From positions 682,001-746,000 of the forward strand of contig CAWJLE010000001.1 in the NCBI GenBank assembly GCA_963843645.1: a DNA stretch of 64,000 bases, read 5' to 3'. The stretch's first letter is position 1. Each line of letters opens with the position of its first letter. This stretch comes from CAWJLE01 sp963843645 (GTDB lineage Bacteria; Chloroflexota; Anaerolineae; DAOTYC01). The position numbers and the translations under genes are program-made. The notes beneath the pieces were generated by a model. The model ran no database searches and had not been told where the DNA came from. It saw nothing but the letters and a program-made list of their open reading frames with translations. Positions 1 through 11,008 of the stretch are shown here, one piece after another.

Positions 1-2800
1 ACCACGATGTGCGCGACGATGACCCGGTTGTCCTGCGCCTTTCCGTTTTCCAGCACGGAGAGGCGGGGGAAGGCCGGGTCGTTGGCGTCGTAGACGCCAA
101 CCTCGAGGGTGTAGTCGCCCGGCGGCGCATCCGGACTGATGACGAGATCGTATCGGTCCTCGATCACCTCGCCGCCTACCCAGCCGGTCGTCGGGCGGGC
201 GCCCGCGGCGGGGACGCGATCTTCCTGGGCCCGAATGCGGTTGTCACCGTCGAGCAGGTGCACGAACGCGGTGTACGAGGTCGTCATGCGGGCCAGCGCC
301 TTCCAGTACAGGCTCACCGTGACGTGGTCGCCCGGACGGACCGCGCCGACCGGGCTGAGATTGGCGCCGAGCAGGCTCAGCCGGTCCTCGAAGTTGGCGC
401 TGACGGGGTAGGCTAGGGGCGGCGCGACGAAGACTCGCTCCGTCGGCTGGATCTTCACGGTTCTGAGCGGCTGCCATTCGTTGAAAGGAGGAGGCTGACC
501 TGCGGCGAACAGGCCCACGCGCAGCTCCGCCTCGCCAGCCTGGACTGACAGCGGCACGTCGAGGCTGTACTGGCCGCGCAGGAGATCTCCCGGCTGCCAC
601 TTCGACGTCGGGTAGGCGACGCTCACTGGAGCGAAAGCCTGAACGCCTCGCTCCTGACCGTTCTGAGCTCCACTGCACACGCAACTCACAGTCGGCGGAC
701 ATGGGGCTGAGCGCCTGCCAGAACAGGCGCAGATTGACCTGGTCGCCGGCCTGGAACTCGCTGCTGATCCAGCTGCGCTCCCGCCAGCGCGAGCCGATCG
801 CCCCAACTGGCGACAGGACCGCCGGTCAGCCCGAAATCGGCCGGCACCGCCGGCTGTGGCCGCGCCAGTGTGAATTGGCCAAGCCGGGCCGTCTTGCCCA
901 CAGGGGCGCCGCGCGCGTCCAGAACGTCCAGCGGCTGAGACGCCCCATCCGCGTAAACCGTCGCTTCCAGATCGTAGACGCCAGGCGGCGTGCCCGGAGC
1001 AACGGGGACGTCGTAGCGGCTGACCACCGTCTCGCCCGGCCGCCAGCGATTGGTGGGGTACAGCAGGGCGGCCAGCCGACGGTCGGCGTCGCTGCGGCCC
1101 CAATCGTGGCCGGCGGCATCCTTCAAGCGCAGAGAGACCTTGTAGTCGGCGTCGAGGGCATGAGGCGCCTGCCAATAAGCCGTGAGGGTCTGCGTGACGC
1201 CTGGACTGATGCCGAGCAGCGTCACTTCGTTGCCGAAGTTGATATCCAGGGGAGTGGCGATCTCCGGCTGTTCCGGGAAATGCGTCCCCGGCCGCAGCGC
1301 ATAATGCAGCACGCGGACGTGGTAGAAGCTGCCGTCCACGGGCTCGGACTCCGCATATTGGTCCAGCAGCAGCGTCAGGTACCCGTTCGGATCGACCACC
1401 TCATCCTGCCAGAGCACGAGCCACACTCCGCTCTTGCCCTCCAGCGCCCGGTTCAGGTCCTGCGCGACGCCGTAGGTGAGCGTATCCTGCGTGGTCAGAG
1501 TGCGATCCGCCGGAATCGGCACCCAGTTGTCGCCGTGGTAGTAGTACGTGAACACCGGGAAGGCGTGCCCGGAGGTCAGGATGACGGCCTCGTCCGGTAC
1601 CTGGTGGGTCTCGACCCAGCCAACAGCTCCGCGGAAGTCGGGCTTGGTGAACCGGACGTCGAAGAAGGCGCCATAATCCGCGTAGACCATCGCACCGAGC
1701 ACGAAGGCGACCGACAGGACGGCCAGTCCGCGCACCAGGACCCGACGCCCACGCGCCAGCCTCGCCCAACCGGCGGCGAGCAGGATGAAGAACGGCGGCG
1801 AAGCAGGCATGGCGTACCGCGCGCTGAACTTGGGGCTACTGTACGTCGTGGCCAGGAGCAGAACCACGGGAACGGCCAGGTAGAGCAGCAGAAAGAGGAG
1901 CGCGGAGGGCTCCGACGCCCCATCGACGGCGGGCACATCGCGGCGGCACCAGAGCAGCGCCACGACAGCGACGACGAGCACCACGGCAAAGCCCAGGGCC
2001 AGCCACTGCCCTACGCCTTCCACGACGCTCTCACCCACACTGAACGAAATGCCGACCTTGCGTACCGCCTCGTCCAGCTTGAGTTGGCCGGCCCAATAGC
2101 TGGTGTCGCTCTCGTACCGCCCGAGCAGGAAGGGCAGCCACGGGGCGTAAGCCAGGCCCACGGCGATCAGCGCCACCAGCGGTTCGCGCCAGGGCACAGC
2201 TTTTGCGCGTCTCCCCCAGACCAGAATCACGTAGGCGACCTGGAAGACGAGGATGAACGCGGCGAAATAGTGCGTGTAGAGCGCCAGAGCCGTCGCCACC
2301 GCCCAGCCGGCCCACAACCGGCGTCGCGCGGCGGTCTCGGTTTCCGCCAGCGCCAGCCACAGCAGGTAAGATGAGGCGAGGGTCAGCGCGACGAGGAGCG
2401 TGTACATCCGCGTCTCTTGCGCGTACCACAGGTAGAGCGGCGAGAGAGCGGCGAGTCCCGCCGCCAGCCAACCCGTCCGCTCGTCGAACAGGCGGCGGGC
2501 CAGGAGGTAGAACAGCGGCAGGCTGATCACCCCAAACAGCAGCGACAGGCTGCGGACGGCGGCCTCGCTCGTTCCAAACGCGCGCAGCCAGAAGTGCAGC
2601 AAATAGTAGTAGAGGGGCGGCTGGATGTCGTTGGCCGTCTCCCACGTCAACTGGGCCAGGCTCTTCCCCGCGAGGTAGACGCTGTAGCCCTCATCGTACC
2701 ACAGGCTCTGCACGCCGAGGTGAAACAGGCGCAAGGCAAGGCCTACGGCCAAAATGGCCGGCAGGACGAGCCGATCTGCGATTCGGGATTGGGCAGTCAT
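1..2800 (-). CDS. GT39/ArnT-like membrane glycosyltransferase with C-terminal beta-sandwich repeats (partial, frameshifted)
   Basis: Likely transfers sugars from a polyprenyl-phosphate donor to an extracytoplasmic acceptor; the substrate is unknown. The protein starts at 2800 and runs off the left edge. Residues 1-420 form a polytopic membrane domain whose first loop carries LWYDEGYS, with the Asp-Glu pair (36-37) typical of GT-C/PMT enzymes, followed by QPPLYYYLLHFW. After the membrane part come at least three copies of a module with the pattern YW...Y..F.HL...PT..W.PGE......PPG.Y.L..G.Y. The reading frame breaks near 780 and again near 640, but the module continues in the new frames to base 1. 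No good ribosome binding site is seen before the ATG at 2800. It lies downstream of the toxin-antitoxin pair and probably belongs to the glycan cluster to its right. Confidence 0.8.
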
Positions 2801-2947
2801 GGGATTGGGTTCAATCGTAACGATCCGTCTGTAACCGATAAGAAATTGGGCCGCATCACCTGTTCATCGCAAGCCGACAGCCGGTGCTTGCACAGAGTCG
2901 GTCAGAATTGGGCAATGGCGATTGAGAGCGAAGGTTAACGCCGCCAC

Positions 2948-3187
2948 CTACGCTGCTCTGGTTGGCGGCAGTCGGAACACGGGGGCTTGCCCCACCGGCG
3001 TGGCGGTTTCCGGATCGAGCGCGAACAGCTGATCCAGCACTTCCAGGTCCAACACTGTATAGCCACACACAGGGCAGACCAGGGCAGGCAAATTCTCGAC
3101 CACGATTGGCCGTCCATCGCGCACGAATGTATGTACGATCTGGCGCTCTTCCATCTCGCCAGGACATCCCTGAACTGGACATTTCAT
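2948..3187 (-). CDS. YgiT-type zinc-finger antitoxin
   Basis: A small protein (79 aa) opening with MKCPVQGC and carrying CPVCG about 35 residues later, the two zinc-binding cysteine pairs of YgiT/MqsA-type domains. A longer in-frame start at 3223 exists, but the ATG at 3187 is preferred because it overlaps the toxin stop as ATGA and has GGAG nine bases upstream. Partners in this family neutralise a small RNase-like toxin and often bind the promoter of the pair. There is no separate C-terminal HTH, so DNA binding, if any, would come from the zinc domain or the complex. Confidence 0.75.
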   Translation of the reverse strand: MKCPVQGCPGEMEERQIVHTFVRDGRPIVVENLPALVCPVCGYTVLDLEVLDQLFALDPETATPVGQAPVFRLPPTRAA

Positions 3188-3510
3188 TGCTGAGTGCTCC
3201 TTCGCCTGGTCGGCGTAACCCATTTCCGAGGGTGCGGCTCATACACAGTTATGACTGTGACAGGTAGCCCCGTGTACGACACAACGACGTGCAGGTCACG
3301 CCCCCCTGCAGTTCGTCCGTGGATCAGACACGAGGGACCCAACCACCAGTCCGGGTAGTCCTCAAGAACCTTGGCGTTCCGCATCACCGTCTCTATGTCG
3401 GCCCGGGTGATATTTTCGGCCAATGCCTCTTCAGTCGCGTGCACTGATATCTTGATCTGGCCCTCATCAACTGCGCGCTTGAGCAGATCGGAAACTGCGG
3501 CTGCGTCCAA
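3184..3510 (-). CDS. DUF4258-type toxin of a toxin-antitoxin pair
   Basis: About 108 residues, with the pattern I.IS.HA.E....N.T..DIE..M.NA..LEDYPD...GPSCLIHG near the start and DLHVVVSY...VTVITVYEP near the end, as in DUF4258 proteins encoded next to YgiT-type antitoxins. An upstream in-frame ATG at 3573 overlaps the predicted -10 box and cannot be the translation start. The TTG at 3510 is chosen because GAGGA lies seven bases upstream; GTG at 3516 is the alternative. The toxin precedes the antitoxin, the order usual for this family. Toxic activity is inferred from family and arrangement only. Confidence 0.65.
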   Translation of the reverse strand: MDAAAVSDLLKRAVDEGQIKISVHATEEALAENITRADIETVMRNAKVLEDYPDWWLGPSCLIHGRTAGGRDLHVVVSYTGLPVTVITVYEPHPRKWVTPTRRRSTQQ

Positions 3511-3571
3511 CTCCACTTCCTCATCACAATTAGGCGCAGAGACATATGATGGCCCGAACACCAGCAACAAC

Positions 3572-3600
3572 ATTATGTCTCAACGAGACCACGGTGTCAA
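3572..3600 (-). promoter_or_regulatory. Sigma70-type promoter of the toxin-antitoxin pair
   Basis: On the minus strand TTGACA (3595-3600) and CATAAT (3572-3577) are separated by 17 bases, pointing into the toxin gene. The position excludes the ATG at 3573 as a start codon. Confidence 0.65.
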
Positions 3601-3675
3601 GTGTCTTATGCTCATTCACCTTGGCGGGAAGGGCTCCAGCGTGGGCGAGATTGGAGTTCGTCCGCTCATGAAGAA

Positions 3676-6082
3676 TCAGTTCCCCAGGGTCAGGGTGCCC
3701 AAATCGATGGTGTTGCCGGCGGGGCGGCCCGCCGCATCGACGGCCGGCAGCCGCTCCATCGTCTGCAACGAGTACATGCCGACCTCCATGCGGTACTCTC
3801 CCGCCGGCAGGGCAGGGTCCAGCGTCAGCACGTGGACATCAGGCACGGTTTCGCCTGGAATCCAGGCCGAGGTGGGCAGCGCGCCCCCCTGCGGCATGCC
3901 GTCGTGCTGGCCGACCAGGCGGCCATCCGGCGCAACCAGGTGCACGAACACCGTGTAGTCCTCGGGGATCGCGCCATGATGCTGCCAGTACAGCTCGACG
4001 TCCAGGCTCTGCCCGTCCTCGCGCAGGTCCGCGCCCAGGCAGGTGACGTCGAAGCCGGGCCCGGTCAGCGTGGCGCCGGACGTGCGGTCCATCCGCGCAG
4101 GCGGCGCCGGTATCGTCGATGGCGTCGCCATCATCAGCCGACCCGCCCGGAGTCCACCACCAATCCGGGCGAAGCGGAGCAGCCTCACCCACGTGCTCTG
4201 CTCGAAAGGCCGGATCAGGTAATCGGAGGCGACGACCTGCGCCGGCAGACGCCGGGACACGTCCCGCCAGTCGGCGCCACGCGTTACCCCCACGGCGACC
4301 GTGAACGCGTCCCCCAGGTCCCAGGGCAGCGTCTCAGTCGCCACGATCTCACCCGGCTGCCAGCGGTTGGGCGGATACCAGATCGGCGCCACCATCGGTC
4401 GCTGGGTCGTGTCTTCGACGACCTGCCCGGCATCGTTCAGGAAGAACGGGTACAGGTGCAAATCGGCGGGGGGCGCCTGGCGCACTTCCCAGTAGAAGCG
4501 CACCTTCGTCAGCCGCCAGCGAAACTGATCGATCACGTCGAAGCCGCGCAGCCGCAGATAGGGGCCGAAATCGACTTGCAGCGGGTACTGCGGGCGAGGA
4601 TCGCGTGCCCGGGCAAAGTCGAAGAAGGCATCGGGCAGTTCCGCGGACCCGGCCAGCCCGCGCCGAAGGAGCACGTAACCGTCCGCCGCGTCCAGAATCC
4701 CGAACCCCCCGGAGGTCAACTCCAGGAACGACGAGCGCACGTCGTTCGGGTGCATGTCCGTCGTGCCCGAAACCTCCAACAGCACGTAATCGGCGTCCTT
4801 GACCACCGGAAACAGGTAGATCACCGGACGGTGGTCCAGGTGCGGGAACAGCGACGGCGTGGTCGACAGGACCGCATCGGCCGGAATCTGCGCGGCGAAG
4901 CGCGACAGCAGCCGATTGTGGGCAGTCACCTGCGGCCACTCGAACTTGGCGGCCCAGGGCGTGAACCCGACCGCGGTGTTGTAACCCAGGCCCCACAGCA
5001 ACGCCCAGGCCGAGACAACCAGGACGGCTCGTCGCCGGTCCACACCCCAGCCGGCCAGGCGGTCGACCAGCCAGGCCGCGCCGTAGATGGCAGCGATGAT
5101 GAAGAACGGCATCACCGGCGCGGAGTAGTGGTACTCTCCGGAGAACATGGCCGGATAGTCGCTGAAGACGTTGGCAGCGAGCACCGGCGCGCTCAGGACG
5201 AGCGCGATCGGGTTGAGGAGCGGCAGGAAGCCCGCCCCCGCCAGCAGCCCGGCCAGGTACAGGATGCGATCGCCGTTCAGCATCTGCAGGAGCGTCCAGG
5301 GGTGCGTGACGGCCGAGCGCAGCACCCCGCTGAAACTCCCGCCTCCCAGGCTTTCGTACCGGCCAACGTAGACGGTCTGCCCGGACCGGGCGTAGTGAGG
5401 CACGATGACGAACGTCGCGGCGGCGAACCAGGCCAGGCTGACCGCGGCAAGCAACGCGCCGTTCAGCTTCCGCCGCTTGAAGATCAGCGCGTAGAGGCCG
5501 AGCATGAGCACGAGCAGAGCGATCTCTTCCTTCACACAGAGGGCGACCAGGGCCGCCACCCAGGCCCAGCCGGGCTTCTCCTCCTCGATGAAGTAGAAGG
5601 CGAACAGCAGCGGCGCAACCGCCAGCGTCACGGCGTGGAATTCCGTCAGGTTGGCGGCCTGCAGCGCCGGCAGGAGCAGGTACACCGCAGCAAAGGCGAC
5701 GCCAGCCCAGGCGCTTCGCAGCCGGCGGCGCGCGATCCAGAAGACCGGCAGCGCGCCCAGCGCAATGGCCAGCGTCTGGACGATCAGGATGGCCTCGCGC
5801 CCCATCGTAGGCCAGGTAGGACAGCGACACGAGGGCAAAGATCGGCTCGACGTGGTCGGTCAGGCGGGGACTCTGCGTCCCGTCGTCCTTGGTCTCGTCC
5901 AGAAAGCGACCGTGCAGCGTGTTCCAGATCGGCTGATCCATGTTGCCCAGGTCGGCGGTATGCGTTTGGAACGCGGCGTGCTTCAGGATGGACAGCGTGC
6001 CGAAATTGAGGACGTACAGCGCGATCAGCAACCAGACGAGGACGAGCGGCAGCACGGCGCGGCGCGGTGAGGTTGCGATCAT
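3676..6082 (-). CDS. DUF2079 membrane protein, probable glycosyltransferase (one frameshift)
   Basis: About 800 residues. The N-terminus has a signal-anchor helix (about residues 10-32) followed by DLGNMDQPIWNTLHGR (44-59), typical of DUF2079 proteins, which are multi-spanning and related to GT-C glycosyltransferases. The frame breaks at a run of four C (5800-5803); removing one base gives YDGREAILIVQ and restores a continuous reading frame. The C-terminal third carries the same YW...PT..W.PGE...G.Y module seen in the GT39 and DUF2723 proteins of this window, in at least two copies. The start overlaps the stop of the following LPG-synthase-like gene as ATGA. The exact reaction is unknown. Confidence 0.8.
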
Positions 6083-7044
6083 TCGGCTTCACTCCCGGCC
6101 GGCGCGGCGAGCGGACGCCCGATACGCCACGCGATCCCCGCGCCAATCATTTCACCCGCCGTGATCCAGATGCGACTCAGCAGGCCGACGACGATGGCGA
6201 CGGGCGCGGGCAGCCAGAAACCCAGCAGGTACGCCAGTACGCCCTCTCGAACGCCGATGCCACCGGGCGTGAGGAAGCTGAGAAAGCCGATGGCCCACGC
6301 GGCGGCGTAGGTCGCCCCGAGCAGCGGCAGTTGGCTCACCGAAATCGGGTGCAGCGAGCCGACGAACAGGGTGAACGACACGCCGTAGGCCGCCCAGCCG
6401 CAGACGTGGACGAAGGCGAAGAGCGCCATGTCGCTCATGCGCAGCCCGAGCGCCACGGGTTCGCGCCCCAGCCGCCGCAGGCCCCAGTTCAGCCCCTCTT
6501 CCATCACCGCCGGCTGCAGCACGACGACGCCCAGCGGGATGAGCAGGAGCAGCGGCCAGTACCGCGCGCGCACCTCGCCACCGAAGCTCCCGATCCCGAG
6601 GCTCAGAGCGGCCACGCCCAGACCCAATCCCGTCAGAGCTTGCAGGCCGAGGTTGACGGCGATGGCGGTCAAGACCTGCACGCGGCCGATGCCGGCCTGC
6701 TCGGCCAGGTAGAACCAGCCCACAAACTGCCAGACCTTGCCGGGCACGTAGCGGCCCAGATTGGAGAGGAAGTAGATTCGAAACGCTTCGGGGTAGCTCA
6801 CGGGCGCCCCCAGCCGTCGCACGACCAGGCCCCATTGCCATGCATACAGCGACAACGTGCCCAGCGCGGACAGGACCGCCAGCGCCAACAGCGGATAGTC
6901 GAACCGCCACTCGTAGCCGCGCAGGTTCTGCCAGTTGGCATACAGGGTCTGCGCCATGAAGCCGAGGATGACTGCCACGACCACGTAGCCGGCAATGCGC
7001 CTGAGTTGCCTGGACGCACTGAAGGGGACGCCGGACTTGGTCAC
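6079..7044 (-). CDS. Lysylphosphatidylglycerol synthase-like transmembrane (UPF0104) protein
   Basis: A 321-residue membrane protein with about eight hydrophobic segments and the family motifs NLGRYVPGKVWQ (95-106) and LTPGGIGVREG in the second half. It is only the integral-membrane half of MprF-like proteins; no aminoacyl-transferase domain is present. Stand-alone members of this family occur in glycan clusters and are thought to move lipid-linked intermediates or to transfer sugars (AglD-like), so a role in the surrounding glycan pathway is likely but unproven. It overlaps both neighbours by four bases, indicating translational coupling. Confidence 0.8.
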   Translation of the reverse strand: MTKSGVPFSASRQLRRIAGYVVVAVILGFMAQTLYANWQNLRGYEWRFDYPLLALAVLSALGTLSLYAWQWGLVVRRLGAPVSYPEAFRIYFLSNLGRYVPGKVWQFVGWFYLAEQAGIGRVQVLTAIAVNLGLQALTGLGLGVAALSLGIGSFGGEVRARYWPLLLLIPLGVVVLQPAVMEEGLNWGLRRLGREPVALGLRMSDMALFAFVHVCGWAAYGVSFTLFVGSLHPISVSQLPLLGATYAAAWAIGFLSFLTPGGIGVREGVLAYLLGFWLPAPVAIVVGLLSRIWITAGEMIGAGIAWRIGRPLAAPAGSEAE

Positions 7045-8226
7045 GAGTGGTGCTCCCGGCCGCGATACATCGCCTCGATCTCGTCGACGATGTGCGTCCA
7101 GTCGAATCGCTGCTGCGCGTAGTCCGCTCCGCTCTGCCCCAGGCGGCGCGCCAGGTCCGGATCGGCCAGCAGCCGTTCGACCGCCGCCGCCAGCGCCGTG
7201 GCATCGCGCTGGGGCACCAGCAGCCCCGTCTCACCATCGCGCACGATATCAGTGATGCCTCCCACGTTCGAGGCGACGACCGGTTTGCGGCAGCTCATCG
7301 CCTCGAGCAGGACCACGCCCAACCCTTCGGTGTCGCCGTGCGTGTCCACGATGGACGGCAGGACGAACACGTCGCACTCGGCGTACAGCACGGCCAATGC
7401 GCGGTCGTCCACACGCCCGTGAAAAGTGACGTACTCAGACAGGCCACGCTCCGCTGCGAGCGCCGTCCACTCCGCCTTCAGGCTCCCGTCGCCGACGACG
7501 TCGAGGTGCACGGAACGCCGCGGAACCAACTGGCCGACGGCCTCGATCAGATACGGCAGGCCCTTGCGCTCGATCAGCCGGCCCACGAAGAGCAAACGGC
7601 CCACACGCCCGTCGTCGTGTTGCGGCGCCTCGGAAGGCATCCGAATCCGCGATCCGAATGGGATGACGTGGACAGGCACTTCGACCAATTGGCACACCAG
7701 GTCAGCCGTGAAACGCGAATCGGCGGCCACGGCGTCACTGTGGCGGATGATGGTAGCGAGAATGGGCCGAAGAAACGGGAAACGCCTGGCCAGCAAAAGC
7801 TCGGCGCCGTAGAACGAGGACACCAACCGGCTGCGCCCCAGCCGTTTGCCCAACAGGCCGAAGATGCCGCTGGGCATGGGCCAGTGGACGTGGATCGCGT
7901 CGAACCGCCCGGGACGGCACAGGACGGCGGTGCGCCACAGGCCGGACAGCAGGTACGTGGGGACCAGCAGCAGGTACAGAGGGTTTCTGATCTTGTTGGG
8001 AGCGCCCTCGTTGTGAGTCAGCGTCTCCCAAGCGTGCGGGCGCATAACGGAAGCGATGGACCCGGATGCCTTCGATCGTGTGATCACCCAAACCGGCGTA
8101 TGAGGGGGCGAGCACGTCGACGTCGACGTCGCGCTCCCTCAACCGCTTGATAATCTCCACGATCCACGGCGAGTGTGCGTCGCCCTCCCAGCGGGGGAAA
8201 TTCGTGGTGATGTACAGGACTCTCAT
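7041..8226 (-). CDS. GT4-family glycosyltransferase (one frameshift)
   Basis: A retaining, nucleotide-sugar-dependent GT-B enzyme of about 395 residues. The start at 8226 gives MRVLYITTNFPRWEGD, the usual N-terminal Rossmann strand and loop. The second domain has FVGRLIERKG and EGLGVVLLEAM, the donor-binding E-x7-E motif. The reading frame breaks at a double A (8030-8031); removing one base joins RYAPAR to WETLTHNEG. It belongs to the minus-strand glycan cluster and overlaps its neighbours by four bases. The sugar transferred cannot be told from sequence. Confidence 0.85.
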
Positions 8227-9178
8227 GACCCGCCCTGATCACGCGCCCGGAGCGCCCGCTCCAGCTCAGCGATGCGCTCGCCCTGGTCGACGACCAGCTC
8301 GGCAACGAAGCCCACCAGCAGGAACAGCAGGCCGGCCAACGACAGCACCGCGGCGAAGTAGAAGAGAGGCCGTTTCTGCATGACGAAGGCGAACCAGATG
8401 TAGACCAGGTACAGCCCGATCAGCCCGGACAGCCCGATCATGCTGAGTCCGACCGATGCCGAAGAAAAGCATCGGCTTGCGACGGAACGTCAGCAGGAAC
8501 TTGACGACCAGCACGTCGAGGAACGAGACGGGAATGCGGGCCAGACCAAACTTGCTCTTGCCCTTGCGCCGGGGGTAGTACTGGGTCGGCACCTCGCCGA
8601 TGCGATAGCCCTGGGAGGCGGCAATCATCAGGATGAAGCGATGCCAGTCGGAGCGCAGGCCGAGGTTCTCGACCACTTCGCGCCGCATGGCCTTGATCCA
8701 GTTCATGTCGTGCGCATCCACGCCGAACAGCCAGCGCGACACGGCGTTGTAGATGCGTCGAGGCGAAGACCTTGCCGTCGTGGCGACCCTGCCGCCAGCC
8801 GGCCACGACGTCGTAACCCTCGTTTATCTTCGCCATAAGCGCGGGGATGTCTTCATCCGGATGCGATTCCAGGTCACCCGGCAGGAAGATGATGACGTCG
8901 CCCGTGCAATTGCGGAAGCCGGTGCGCAAGGCCTCGGTGAGACCCTGGTTGCGGCGATGGCTGAACACACGGACGTAAGGGTAGCGCAGTGCAGCGGCTT
9001 CGGCCTCGGTCAGCGTACCGTCAGTCGAGCCGTCGTTGACGAGAAGGACCTCGCCCCGGACGCCCAACTGCTGGAAGGCACGGTCGATCCGCTCGACCAC
9101 GGCCGCGACGTTGCCCTCCTCGTTTCGGGCCGGCACCAGGACCGATACGCACTGCGCCTCGACGCCCTCCACCGTCAA
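8223..9178 (-). CDS. GT2-family glycosyltransferase, DPM1/polyprenyl-phosphate type (two frameshifts)
   Basis: An inverting GT-A enzyme likely to load a sugar from a nucleotide donor onto polyprenyl phosphate. The N-terminus has VSVLVPARNEEGNV and LLVNDGSTDGT, with LPGDLESHPDE at the metal site. Two C-terminal membrane helices follow, with a short charged tail. The frame breaks near 8755 (before RIYNAVSRWLFG) and near 8450 (before LSMIGLSG); three overlapping fragments together give about 318 residues, normal for the family. Such an enzyme could supply the lipid-linked donor for the GT39 and DUF2079 proteins of the same cluster. Confidence 0.82.
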
Positions 9179-10284
9179 GCAATGGCCTCCAACAACTCCC
9201 GGCTGACCGTCTGAATCTGTTCGTCGGTCAGCTCGGCGAACATCGGCAGGGAGAGGACCTCCCGAGAAGCGGCTTCGGCATGCGGGAAGTCGCCTTCCTT
9301 GTAGCCGAGTTCGGCAAACGCCGGCTGCAAATGCAGCGGAATCGGATAATGCACGCCCGCGCCGATACCTTTCTCCTTGAGCCGAGCCAGCACCCGGTCG
9401 CGGTCACGGACGCGTACGACGAACTGGTGATACACCGGCTCGACGTCGTCGGTCTCTTCGATGGGCAGGGTCAAATCGGCCCCGGCCAGAAGCTCCCGGT
9501 AGCGATTCGCGTGCTGTCGCCGGGCCGCGTTCCACTCATCCAGGTGGGGCAGCTTCACGCCCAGCACGGCAGCCTGCACCGTCGAGATGCGATAGCCGAA
9601 GCCCACGATTTCGTGCGCGTACTTTTCGTGGCGGCCGTGGTCGCGCAGCATCATCAGATTCTCCGCCAGGCCATCGTCGTTGGTGACGATGCCGCCGGCG
9701 TCCCCATACGCGCCCAGGTTCTTGCCGGGGTAGAAGCTGAAGCAGGCGACGACGCCCATAGTACCGGCCCGCCGACCCTTGTAGCGCGTGCCGTGCGCCT
9801 GAGCCGCGTCCTCAATCACGGGCAGATTGTACTTGCGGCCGACCTCGAGGATGGGGTCCATATCCGCCGGGTAGCCATACAGGTGAACCGGCAGGATCGC
9901 CTTGGTCCGCTCGGTGATGGCCGCTTCGATGCGCGCCGGGTCGATCTGATACGTTCGCGGGTCGATATCCACGAACACCGGCCGCGCGCCCAACCAGCCC
10001 AGCATCTCGCTGGTCGCGATAAAGGTGTGCGGGGTGCTGATGACTTCATCGCCGGGGCCGATGCCCAGGGCCACGAAGGCCAGGTGCAGCGCCGAAGTGC
10101 CTGAATTCACCCCGATGCAGTGGCGCACCTCGCAGAAGCGGGCGAACGCTTCCTCGAAGGGAGCCACGGGTTTTCCCAGGATGAAGTCGGTCCGGTCGAT
10201 GACGTCCTGAATGGCCGCATCGATCGGAGCCTTGAGCGTCAGGTACTGGGCCTTGAGATCAGCGAGCGGAATCTTGTTTGCCAT
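9175..10284 (-). CDS. DegT/DnrJ/EryC1 PLP-dependent sugar aminotransferase (WbpE-like)
   Basis: A complete 369-residue aminotransferase that installs an amino group on a keto-sugar nucleotide. Visible are VNSGTSALHLA (59-69) for phosphate binding, VIEDAAQAHG (156-165), and the PLP lysine in FYPGKNLGAYGDAG (Lys188). Downstream in the same operon lie GT2 and GT4 genes; upstream lie a left-handed beta-helix acetyltransferase and a Gfo/Idh/MocA dehydrogenase. That trio matches the WbpB-WbpE-WbpD steps that make UDP-2,3-diacetamido-uronic acid sugars. The oxidising enzyme WbpA is not in the window, so the pathway assignment is an inference. Confidence 0.88.
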   Translation of the reverse strand: MANKIPLADLKAQYLTLKAPIDAAIQDVIDRTDFILGKPVAPFEEAFARFCEVRHCIGVNSGTSALHLAFVALGIGPGDEVISTPHTFIATSEMLGWLGARPVFVDIDPRTYQIDPARIEAAITERTKAILPVHLYGYPADMDPILEVGRKYNLPVIEDAAQAHGTRYKGRRAGTMGVVACFSFYPGKNLGAYGDAGGIVTNDDGLAENLMMLRDHGRHEKYAHEIVGFGYRISTVQAAVLGVKLPHLDEWNAARRQHANRYRELLAGADLTLPIEETDDVEPVYHQFVVRVRDRDRVLARLKEKGIGAGVHYPIPLHLQPAFAELGYKEGDFPHAEAASREVLSLPMFAELTDEQIQTVSRELLEAIA

Positions 10285-10368
10285 GCTTCGCTCCCCCTTT
10301 GTAGGCTTCCGAGTTCTCGAAAACTTGCCGGCACGACGCCGGCACGATGTCGGAAGTTCGTCCTTCTG

Positions 10369-11001
10369 TCACGAATATGGATGGTCTTCCAAGCCATAGG
10401 GACAATCGAGGTCGTCGATGTCCTTGATGTGGCGGGCCGGGTTGCCCACCATGACCGCGCGCGCAGGTACGTCACCCACGACTACCGCGCCCGCGCCGAT
10501 CAGCGCCATCTCACCGATGGTCACGCCGGGCAGCAGCACCACGCCCGCGCCCATTTTCGCGCCGCGCCGGACCGTCGCGCCCTTGAGGCACTCCTTCACC
10601 CGAGGGCACAGAGGATGCAGCGCATTGGTGACGACCACGTTGGGGCCGAGCCAGCAGCCATCCTCCAGCTCGGAGAATTCCGGCACGAAGACCTGCGTGT
10701 GAATGCGAACGCCGTTGCCGATTTTGACGTGGTGCTCGACGACCGAGTGGCTGCCGATGCTGACGTCGTCACCGATCTCGTTCTCTTCACGCACCAGTGC
10801 GCCATGGCCGGTCTGGAAATCGCGCCCGATCCGGTTGCCGGCGTAGATCACCGTATGCGACCGCAGGGTGGCTCCTTCGCCGATCAGGGTGAGGAGCTCG
10901 CCGGGCTGACGGTTGCGCGGCGGCTCACCGATGATGCAGAAATCACCGACAGCGCACCCATCGCCCAGCTTTACGTTAGCGTAGATTTTGTAGGTATCCA
11001 T
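10369..11001 (-). CDS. Left-handed beta-helix acyltransferase (WbpD-like N-acetyltransferase)
   Basis: A 210-residue hexapeptide-repeat protein. Runs such as IGRDFQTGHGALV, IGDDVSIGSHSVV and MGAGVVLLPGVTIGEMALIG show the six-residue periodicity of a left-handed beta helix; the tail GNPARHIKD is typical of sugar-nucleotide N-acetyltransferases. The ATG at 11001 (MDTYKIYANVKLG) is used; the longer upstream reading is unlike the family and overlaps the dehydrogenase. It probably acetylates the amino group made by the adjacent DegT enzyme, using acetyl-CoA. Confidence 0.85.
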   Translation of the reverse strand: MDTYKIYANVKLGDGCAVGDFCIIGEPPRNRQPGELLTLIGEGATLRSHTVIYAGNRIGRDFQTGHGALVREENEIGDDVSIGSHSVVEHHVKIGNGVRIHTQVFVPEFSELEDGCWLGPNVVVTNALHPLCPRVKECLKGATVRRGAKMGAGVVLLPGVTIGEMALIGAGAVVVGDVPARAVMVGNPARHIKDIDDLDCPYGLEDHPYS

Positions 11002-11008
11002 GAGTCCC

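Noticed and set aside
701..2374. Long plus-strand open frame opposite the GT39 gene
   Set aside because: Composition is typical of an antisense shadow in GC-rich DNA (Arg/Gln/His-rich, no family features), and the minus strand encodes a recognisable membrane protein.
3601..6009. 802-codon plus-strand open frame opposite the DUF2079 gene
   Set aside because: No recognisable domain, very high Arg/Gln content, and full overlap with a well-supported gene on the other strand.
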